From the NCBI GenBank assembly GCA_039583875.1, contig CM077167.1:154583010-154647009 (forward strand): DNA of 64,000 nt, given 5' to 3'. A model generated the notes under the pieces. That model did no database searches. It was not told the origin of the DNA and saw only the letters and a program-made list of their open reading frames with translations. This document shows, piece after piece, positions 56,000 through 64,000 of this stretch; position 1 is the first letter of the stretch; every line of letters begins with the position of its first letter. Both the position numbers and the translations under genes were made by a program. Source of the stretch: Platanthera guangdongensis. Lineage: Eukaryota; Streptophyta; Magnoliopsida; Asparagales; Orchidaceae.

Positions 56000-57003
56000 T
56001 GACTAGGAGCGATGCGGGGAAGTCACAACAATAGCACTCCACAGAGAGTACTATGTGTAACGACGCCCCTACAACCCCTCCTTCTGCAGAAACCATACGA
56101 ATGGTAGCGGAAGAGGTGTTCGCTATGATCAATGCCCAACCAGGGAGGCAAGTGCAGCCTCCTGCTCCTTGGTTAGGTCAAGTACCGCTTGGCGTAGCAG
56201 AGCCCATAGTGGCGGATTAGGTAATGGCGGAGCCTGTGGTGCAGATAAGAGCTACAGAGAAGTAGTAAAAGCATATGATGAGCTTTAATCCACCAGTATT
56301 CTTGGGGACTGGAACCCCAACTCAGGTTGAGGATTGGCTTTCTAGGGTAAAGAGAGTCATGACAGCTACGGAGACTGAGCAGTGGCAGAAGGCTACAATA
56401 TCTACTTTCCTCCTAGACGGTGATGCAAGGCTATGGTGGGATGATTTAGAGCTGCATCTTTTGGCTGGGAGACAACTCACCGACATATCGATGGAGGAGT
56501 TCTCGAGACTATTTCTGGAACGATTTGTCCAGACAGCGCAAAAAATAGCAATGGAAAATCAGTTCTAGAGATTGACTCAAGGTGGTAGTAGTGTGGATGA
56601 ATACCTTCATGAGTTCACGAGATTGGGACGTTATGTTGGCTCCACTTTTGCTGATGAGGAGCGCAAGACCAACCGATTCTATGAAGGACTGTGTGACGAT
56701 CTGAGGTTGCTGCTCTCAGGTCCAATGATGCAGGGCTTTCTGACCCTAGTCAATAAGGCCTTATCTCTGGAATAAGATCTGAAGAGAGTTCAAGGTAAGA
56801 AGGACTCGGTGGTGAGGAAGTCAGATTTTAAGGTTCCAAGTTCGTCAAAGTCTGGATATCGAAAGTGGTATAAGAAGCCCAAAACTTCTAGGCCGACTAC
56901 TTCTTCAGTTACTACTGGAGCATCTTCTGGGCAAGGAGGCCCAATTCACTGTTATAACTGTAGCAAGCAGGGGCATATATCTCATAATTGTTGGAGTGGT
57001 TAG
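56000..57003 (+). pseudogene. Gag of element F
   Basis: The frame opens at GTGACTAGG right after a CTATAG acceptor-like sequence, as in element C, with no ATG. Gag core at 56275-56568 (FNPPVFLGTGTPTQVEDWLSR; FLLDGDARLWWDDLEL). It continues at 56572-56775 (YLHEFTRLGRYVGSTFADEE) and 56809-57003 with an intact knuckle [14 protein letters not shown] from 56950. Stops at 56218, 56569 and 56773 break it. Confidence 0.85.
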
Positions 57004-57159
57004 TTAGAAAAGAAGGCAGGAGCATCTTATACAGAGAAATGGAAGGCGGTGGAGTCAACCACATCCCATCAGGCTCCAGCCCAACCGAGAGTATACAACA
57101 TTGGCCAGCAGGAGGCCATCAAGCAGGGCAATGTGGTGACAAGTATGTGTTAGATTTTA

Positions 57160-58430
57160 GTTATAATAGTTTGCCTACCTTGCGTATTATGCTTTGGTCG
57201 TATGATTGTCGTGTTTTAGGCTTCGTCTTGGTCATGGACCATCCAGCTCGTGCACTGTTTGATACAGGAGCTTCACATTCCTTCCTATCTGAGGACTTCA
57301 TGTCACGTATCAGAGTGCCCTCCTCTGTGGCTAAGGATAGATTGGATGTGTTGCTTACTAATGGGTGTTCGATTCGCACAGATAGTGTCTTTTGCGTTAT
57401 AGGGCTGATTGGAAACCAAACTTTTGACTTAGAAGCATCACTACTACCGATAGTAGAGTTTGACGTGATCTTTGGCATGTACTGGCACTCGGAGCAGCGT
57501 GCGTACATTGATTGTGGTTCTAAGACTGTAAAGCTGGGGTTGAATATGAGCCAAGCGACAACTTTCTCTGGTTTGATGGGTGTGAGCAAGACATTGATGT
57601 CTGCTCTCCAAGTAGTTAAAGCAGTTTATGAGGGTACAGAGCTGTTCTTCACTCTTTTATATACAAAGAAGCCCAAGCCTGACTTGGCCAGTATTCCTGT
57701 GGTGTCGGAGTTTGTCGATGTCTTCCCCAAAAATTTCCCTGGAGCCCCACCTCAGAGAGAGATCGAGTTCACCAATGAGTTGGTTCCTACTGCCAAGCCA
57801 GTGTCGCGGTCTCCTTACCTCTTAACACCAAGAGAGATGGCGGAAACGAAGGCGCAACTTCAAGAATTGATAGAGTGGGGGTTTGTGCGTCCAAGTTCGT
57901 CACCTTGGAGCTCCCCGGTCCTCTTTGTGAAAAAGAAGGATGGAAGTCTGCGATTGTGTATCGATTATCGGAAACTCAATAAGCTGACAGAGAAGAATAA
58001 GTACCTGATTCCGAGGATCGATGATTTGTTCGACCGGCTAGTTGGATCGATGGTGTATTTGAAGCTGGATTTGAAGTTTGGTTACTATCAGCTAAGAATC
58101 AGGGAGAGTGACATTCCCAAGATGGCGTTTAGTACCCGTTATGGGCATTACGAGTTCACGGTAATGCCTTTTGGGCTGACGAATGTGCCATTATTGTTTA
58201 TGGACTTGATGAACTGAACGTTCAAGGAGTATTTGGATCAGTTCGTGATTGTGTTCATTGATGATATCCAGGTGTACTCCCAATCCGAGAATGATTATGC
58301 GGAGCACTTGCAAATTGTTCTTGAGACCTTGAGAAGTAATCATTTGTACGCCAAGTTCTCTAAGTGTGAGTTTTGGTAATATTTTGTAGCGTTCCTTGGT
58401 CATATTGTCAGTGATGAGGGTATCGCGGTG
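57160..58430 (+). pseudogene. Protease and reverse transcriptase of element F
   Basis: Protease active site FDTGASHSF with DTGA at 57261-57272. Then come [19 protein letters not shown], the linker ([20 protein letters not shown]) and RT ([41 protein letters not shown]). A TGA at 58215-58217 (after DLMN) interrupts RT just before its catalytic FIDD (58254-58265). Element C has Arg at that codon, so CGA to TGA is likely. A second stop follows near 58377. Confidence 0.9.
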
Positions 58431-59741
58431 GATCCGACAATGGTTGCAGCTATTCGGGAGTGGCCTGTGTTTTCTTCGGTGGCGAAAGTCCGGAGTATTC
58501 TAGGGCTTGCCGGTATTCTGGGGCTTGCCGGCTACTACAGGCGCTTCATGGAGAACTTCTCGCGGATAATGTTACCTCTCATGACCCTGATAGGGAAGGA
58601 TCGTAAATTTGTTTGGACGTCAGCGTGTGCTCAAGCTTTCGAAGAATTGAAAAGTCATCTGTCCACGGCGCTTATTCTGTGCTCGCCTTCTGGGACAGAA
58701 GGCTTTGAGATCTATAACGATGCTTCAGGCAGCGGCTTAGGCTGTACTTTGTTACAGCATGGGAGAGTAATAGTTTATGGTTCGCGCCAGCTGAAGGTGC
58801 ATGAGAGGAACTATTCGGTCCATGATTTAGAGTTGGCGGTCGTGATATTCATGTTGAAGCTCTGGAGGCACTATTTGTACGGCGTGAAGGTCAACATTTA
58901 CACTGATCATAAGATCTTGAAGTATCTGTTGGATCAGAAGGACTTAAATATGCGTCAGCGAAGATGGATGAAGTTCCTTGGGGACTACATCTTTAAGATA
59001 CATTATGTCCCTGACAAATGTAATGAGGTTGCGGATGCATTAAGTCACAGAGCTCCCGCGCAGGCCAATTGGTTATTGATGCACGATGAGCGTCTCATTC
59101 GAGGTTTGGAGGCCTTAGATATCTCTAGTGTTGATAGGAGATCGAGTGTTGAAGAACGTTTGAGTTGGATTGAGGTACAATATGACCTCGCCGATCGGAT
59201 TCGGCATGCTTTGGATTTGGATGATAGCATGAAGCGGCTCATGGATGATGCCTTAGATGGGTCTAATGACCAGTTTAAGGTTGATAATGGGCTGTTGTGG
59301 AAGGACAGTCGTTTGTGTGTCCCAAAAGTGGGTAAAATACGGAAAGAGTTGATGTACGATGCTCATTACACCAAGTACTCAATCCACCCGGGGAGCACAA
59401 ATATGTACAAAGACATGAAAAATTTGTTCTGGTGGCCCGGACTGAAAAGGGATGTAGCGTTGTATATGGCTAAGTGTCAAACTTGCGCTCTAGTGAAGGC
59501 TGAATGCCAGAAGCCCGGAGGATTCTTGAAGTCTTTTCCTATAATGAAATGGAAGTTCGACGATATATCGATGGATTTCGTGCACAATTTGTCGATATCG
59601 CAGAAGCGAAATGATGCCAACTGGGTGATCGTATATCGTTTGACGAAAGTGTCGTACTTTATCCCGAATAGGAAAGACGATTCAGTAGATAAGCTAGCAA
59701 AGCTATATGTGGAGAATATTGTTCGTCTGCACGGTGTGCCC
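58428..59741 (+). pseudogene. RNase H and integrase N-terminal half of element F, truncated by element E
   Basis: A 438-codon frame. An 18-bp tandem duplication (58496-58513 / 58514-58531) repeats ILGLAG before YYRRF. RNase [16 protein letters not shown], then [20 protein letters not shown] and IYTDHKILKYLL. Integrase finger: HYTKYSIHPGSTNMYKDMKN and CQTCALVKAEC; first catalytic D in DDISMDFVHNL. It ends abruptly after VRLHGVP, where element E's LTR begins; two catalytic residues are lost from this window. Confidence 0.9.
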
Positions 59742-61744
59742 TGAAAGTGAGCTGTTAGATCAGGAATACTCTAGAGGGGGTGGGTGAATAGAGTATTCAA
59801 AGCTTATAAATTTTTTTGGCTATTACAGACAAGTCCCAGTGCTGTAATAAATAGATTTAAAGATAAAACACAGCAATAACTAACTAACAATCACAACCAC
59901 AGTAAGAAACAAAAGAAAGGCCAACCAGATGACACAAGAAATTTATAGTGGTTCCCCAACCTGGGTACATCCACTCTTCTACCACCCTGGTAGGAATCCA
60001 CTCGGGTTTTTGATCAGGTGCCTGACACCAATGAGCTTTTGATCGGGTGCTCAAAAACCAAATCTCAAGTCTTTTGGTCAGGTGACTTGTAACCAAGAAT
60101 CACTTTTGAAGGGAGATGACAACCCTTTATACAGAGAGGGGTGACATGTGATGGTGTCTTCTCTATCAACAATCAGAAAGAAGACAAGTGGATATGATAT
60201 TAGCAAGTAGCTCCCCCTGAGATGTAGAATAGTTCAGGTAAATCTGGAGCTTTGCTGCAGGGTGATAGGCCTTCAGTCTTTAAGCCTTTATCAGAGAAAT
60301 CTGCAGAAACCTCTTGACAGATGGAGTAGTTGTTGTCCTCTGAAGTTTCCTAGAGTGAAGAAAAAAGACTCTTGATTTAGATTGATTGTTCTTCTTCAAT
60401 AGCTGATCTGTCTCTGGCCTAGGGCTTCTTTTATGTATCAAAAAGCTGTGAAAGAATGGAGCAGAGAGACTCTTGAAGACAGACAGACTGTTATTCTCTA
60501 TGTGTCTGTGTGTCTCTGTGTATGCTGCGTTCTTGTGTGTACTGTATTCTTCTGGAAAAGAGAAAAATCTCTTTTTTTATTTTCTGAAGGAATTTGTCTT
60601 TCGAAATTTGAATTCCTCTGCTGCAATCAATGCTGACGGCCTAGAGAATAAACTGCATTAATTTATTTCCCCAACTGTCCCTTGGAAAAATGGAAACCAA
60701 TAATTCTGATGAAAGTCATGATCAATGCACCGTCCAACGGTAATATTCAGAGGATATTTTATCATTAATCATTCAAAACTTATTGTCATAGAGTGAGGAC
60801 AGGGGAAAGAAATACTAAGTCTGGAATCGTCGAACAGATGACAGAAATCGTCAAGATGAGTCTACAGTTCGTAGAGCTGAGTTGTTGTGTTCGTCGATCA
60901 GATAACTTCTGTTCGTCGAGCTGAGTTGTTGTGTTCGTCAATCAGATAACTTCTGTTCGTCGAGCTGAGTTCCAAGATCGTCGATCTGATAACAGAACTA
61001 TATGCTTCAGAAACTTTTCCTTTTTTGTGTGTGAAGTTCGTCGAGCTGATAACTGGCTTCGTCGACTGGAGTTGATTTTGAACTTAGAAAAATCGAGAAG
61101 CTTCTGGTTGGAGTAAAGGATCCAGAAATCGTCGACCAGAGAACTAAGTTCGTCGACCTAAGTCTAGAGAACAACTAAACTTAGAATACTGAAGGTTGAG
61201 TCCAAAGATCGTCGACCTGAGAATGAAGTTCGTCGAGCTATCTTGAGTGTGTTAACACAAGTCCTGTGTGTCGACACAGTTAGCTTTAGGTGTCGATCTT
61301 GAGTGTGTCGACACAAATCTTGTGTGTCGACACAGCTGACTTCTGGTGTCAACACAATTGGTGGCGACAATTATTCTATGTGTCGACACAATTCCTCTGT
61401 GTGTCGACACAGCCTTTCTGAAGTGTTGAAGTGTAATGTCCAAAGTTTGTTGACCTGAGCACCAAGTTCATCGAGCTCAGCTCAGAGAATTTTCTCTGAG
61501 ATCATCGAGCTGAGCATGACAATCGTCGACCTGGGGTCGATGAACGTCGAACTCATTTTAATTGGTCTCTGAAAAATCTCTAAGTCTTTGAGTCTTTGGC
61601 AGTCTGATGATGGCTGGTCCATGTGATGTTGCTACTGAGGACTTGGCCCAGACTCTAGGACACAACCATGACCCTGGCTATACATTGGGGGTCATTTGAT
61701 CCTAACTTAGTGAATCTAGCCTAAATCTTACTAGGGATCCAACA
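59742..61744 (-). repeat. Element E 3' LTR
   Basis: 2003 bp. 'TCTAGAGGGGGTGGGTGAATAG' near the start parallels 'CCTAGAGGGGGGTGAATAGG' in D. The right end GGATCCAACA parallels TACCCAACA. It contains the phased arrays at 60827-61410. Confidence 0.86.
60827..61410. repeat. Phased TCGTCGA and GTGTCGACAC arrays in element E LTR
   Basis: TCGTCGA and one-base variants start at 60827, 60848, 60869, 60891, 60913, 60935, 60957 and 60978 (steps 21-22), then 61038/61059, 61129/61150 and 61209/61230 (each 21). GTGTCGACAC and variants follow at 61249, 61268, 61290, 61305/61324, 61346, 61380 and 61401 (steps mostly 19-22). The region lies in U3, as in element D. Confidence 0.9.
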
Positions 61745-61765
61745 ATCTCCTCATATTTGGGTGAG
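61745..61765 (-). promoter_or_regulatory. Polypurine tract of element E
   Basis: The reverse complement ends AAATATGAGGAGAT at the LTR start, parallel to AAATAGGGGAGAT in element D. Confidence 0.6.
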
Positions 61766-61928
61766 GTCACTAATTACAGACTCAAATCAAAATTGAAAAT
61801 AAACAAAGCAAAAAAAAAGCATATATCTGGCAGAGATCAATAACACATGCACCAGATATATATACATAAGCTTTGTTCAGAATATAAAGCAGTTATAGAT
61901 AATTGTAGAAATTAAAAGAGTTCAAAAT

Positions 61929-63806
61929 TTACTTCTTTTGTTTCTTTTCCATTGGCATTTCTTGCTTGCTATTCTCTCCATGCTTTGTAAACATAATCTC
62001 TCTGTTTGGATCCGAAGCTTCCACTTTTGTCATGGTCATATCAGCAGCCCCTATAATCTTCAAAGATGTGGCTCTGGGGACAACTGCTTCTGGGTGCAAC
62101 TTCATGTAGTCATCAACATTGAAAAATTTGTTTGCTTTCTCAAATCTCTTAAGTTCCTCTTTCCTGTACTTTGACATTGTTGAATATTCAGAAGGATCCT
62201 TTCCTTCAGCTTTGGCTTTGTTAATCATAGAAAGGCCTACTAGTTCTTGTAACCTGGCCATTCTAGCAGTAGTAGCTCCTTCAGGATCTTCAAAAGGAAT
62301 AGGAGGAGAGGATGGTCTTTTAGAGCCTTCAGCTGGTTGATGTTGAGTGAATTGTTGTTGTTGTTGATGTTGGTGATGCTGTTGATGTTGATTTCCTGAA
62401 GAATACTGCCTGTGTTGGCTACTTCCATATGATCACCCTTGGTGTCTTTGATATGTTTGAAGTGGGGCAGATCTTTGAGAAGATGTGCTTGAAGCACCAG
62501 CAGTTGAAGGAGGTGGAGGAGGTGGATCTTTTCTGAATCTTTAAACTGGAGGAGGAGAGTACCTTCTGCTTTTCTTCCTCTCCTTCTGTTGATTTTTGGA
62601 TAACCACATCTAAGATGACATTCCTTTGTATGGAGTTATCTTTTGGAGAATATAATAGGGAGTGTCATTGTTTGGATTTGGCTTTGGAGCAGCAGGAGGA
62701 GGGGCTTTTCTTTTCTTGGATACATGCCTCCTCTTGGGTTCATCATCAGAATCATCATCCTCATCCTCATCATCATCGTTATCAGATCCCTGAGGGTTAT
62801 CATAGTCATTTAGAGCTTTCAGAGCCTCAGCAGAAATGATAGGCTTTTCAGGAGCTGGAGGTAGAGATAGAGCTTGAACAGGAACTTCAACAAGAGCTGG
62901 AGGAGAAGCCACAGGAGAAGCTGGAGAACTGATTCTGACAGTGCTTTCAGCAACTGCCTTTTCTTCTTCTAGAATATCAGCCAGAATCAAGTCATCCAGA
63001 GCTGGCATGGGAGAGTCATCCATTACAAAAGTTGGAGCAGTGATGACTTCTTCTGGAGATGGCATGACTACTGGCTTTGAAACAGCAAAAGTATCCCTGA
63101 GTTGCTTGGCAACATTTGGAGAGATTGGGGAAGTATATGGAATAATATGTAAGGATGGCTTAGTATATACTGCTGGAATAACTTTCAAAAATGCACTATC
63201 AAAAACTTTCAGTAATTGAACTAAGTCTACTGTGGGATTTAACATGAAATCACCAACAGAAAGAATTTCTTCATTAACTATTTCTTCATTAACTGACTCA
63301 TCAAAGTCCATGTCAGTCTCAATGAAATGAATCAAATCAATTAAATCTGTATCATCTGGTATAAATTCTGTATCTACTATTACTGTATATTTATCTGCTG
63401 TTGCTGGAGCTGGAGAAACTGAGACTGGAGCTACTGCTGGAGCTGCTTTAGCTTCTTCATTAAGCATCTCCCCCAGCCTGGTTTTAGTGTGAACTGGAGC
63501 CAGGACCCTAAATCAAGAGGGGGCAGCAGTGAAGGCAGAGAGTTGAGCAGAAAGGGTGGAGATAGAAGTAGTAAGAGGTTTAATAACCTCTACTATAAGA
63601 GATTTGAGTAGAGGAGTGATGAGAGTAATTACAAAGGTAATGGTGAAGGGATCCAGAGGTGGAGTAGCAGATGGTTCAGTAGAATGTTGGGTGGAGACAT
63701 ATTGAGGGATGGTAGATGTTGGAGATGGTGGAGGAGGGACATCTATCATGGGGACATCCTGAGTGGATGGATGTGGAGGAGGAGGAGAATTGGGAGGAGA
63801 TGTCAC
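61929..63806 (-). pseudogene. Element E extra ORF (C-terminal part), frameshifted
   Basis: Blocks from 5' to 3': 63513-63806 Pro/Ser-rich (PPPPHPSTQ) with a hydrophobic stretch (FTITFVITLITPLLKSLIVE); 62610-63467 acidic (EFIPDDTDLIDLIHFIETDM) ending with an acid run and a basic cluster PKRRHVSKKRKAP, a likely nuclear localisation signal; 62240-62497 Asn/Gln-rich; 61929-62261 Lys-rich (YRKEELKRFEKANKFFNVDD) ending MEKKQKK. Stops at 63513 and 62610 and a shift near 62260 separate them. The hydrophobic segment recalls the envelope-like ORFs described for some Sireviruses, but there is no homology evidence. The N-terminal domain seen in element D would lie beyond the window. Confidence 0.55.
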
Positions 63807-64000
63807 GAGATTGAAGGATGGTATGGAGTATAGGTGGGGTGGAAGAGGAGATGAGGGTGGGGTTGGATCTGGTGTAGTATTGGGGGATAGGGGTGATTAA
63901 GGTGGAGTGGGTTGGTGGTATTCCTGAATGGGAGATGAGGGGATGTTGGTAAAATCTAGGGGTGGAGAGGTGGCAGAAGATGTAACTGTAGTAGGAATAT

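Larger units (their letters stand above)
53647..59741 (+). mobile_element. Element F: Tekay/Del-like Ty3/gypsy element, cut by element E
   Basis: 5' LTR at 53647-55776, degenerate primer site, then gag, protease, RT, RNase H and integrase on the plus strand. Proteins and the distal LTR half resemble element C, but the U3 halves are unrelated, so this is a sister family. It ends in integrase at 59741, where element E is inserted; the remainder lies outside the window. Confidence 0.9.
59742..64000 (-). mobile_element. Element E: Sirevirus-type Ty1/copia, 3' end only
   Basis: The 3' LTR is at 59742-61744 with ends like element D (TGAAAG...CCAACA), a polypurine tract at 61745-61765, and the extra ORF region at 61929-64000. 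Pol and the 5' LTR lie beyond the window. It is inserted in element F integrase. D and E share layout and LTR start, but little straightforward sequence otherwise. Confidence 0.85.

Overview
This is a stretch of nuclear plant DNA, probably eudicot, made almost entirely of LTR retrotransposons. I found no convincing host gene. The kingdom call rests on the element lineages (Tat and Tekay/Del Ty3-gypsy, Sirevirus-type Ty1-copia), initiator-tRNA-Met primer sites, and a block of plastid inverted-repeat DNA (trnI/trnA introns) at 6386-8035 that abuts a 500-base assembly gap (8036-8535).

Layout. (A) 1-6385: minus-strand Tat-lineage gypsy element with protease, RT, two RNase H domains and integrase. 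It is followed by a tandem array with a strictly alternating 71/74-bp period (1242-2330) and an opposite-strand extra ORF (3-830). (Plastid block and gap) 6386-8535. (G) an older element with TGATA...TATCA ends; its internal 3' end lies at 8536-8681 plus 37372-37551 and its 3' LTR at 37552-39003. (C) 8687-37366: a minus-strand Tekay/Del-like chromovirus inserted in G with a perfect TTTGA target duplication. (B) 8986-28631: a pol-less Tat element inserted in C's 3' LTR. (D) 11177-24263: a Sirevirus-type copia inserted in B's 3' tandem repeats with a perfect GGGAC duplication. G, C, B and D thus form a four-level nest. To the right lie diverged tandem repeats and a second, decayed Tat-type antisense ORF (39004-40818); element H (40819 to about 46828) with a nested solo LTR (44174-44902); a truncated copia J (about 46829-50581); an AT microsatellite; a periodic GTCGA-rich array (51519-52096); a gypsy LTR-like piece; a plus-strand Tekay-like element F (53647-59741); and a second Sirevirus-type element E (59742 to the window end) inserted in F's integrase.

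Main observation. Several unrelated LTR families here carry their own family-specific dyad word, repeated with a start-to-start spacing of about 19-22 bp, which is two turns of B-DNA. Examples are GTGTCGACAC in D, TCGTCGA plus GTGTCGACAC in E, GACACGCCCGTGTC in C, GTTGCAAC in H and GGCGAGAGC/GCTCTCGCC in B. Most lie in the U3 part of the LTR, and in B and D directly upstream of a TATA box. In D the array is repeated in the spacer just upstream of an extra ORF. This looks like a set of parallel operator arrays. A sequence-specific regulator or anti-silencing protein encoded by the extra ORFs is a testable guess, not a demonstrated function.

Almost every coding region is broken by stops and frameshifts; only the D integrase-RT-RNase H frame is long and clean. 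Many D LTR differences are single-base indels, so some frameshifts may be assembly errors.
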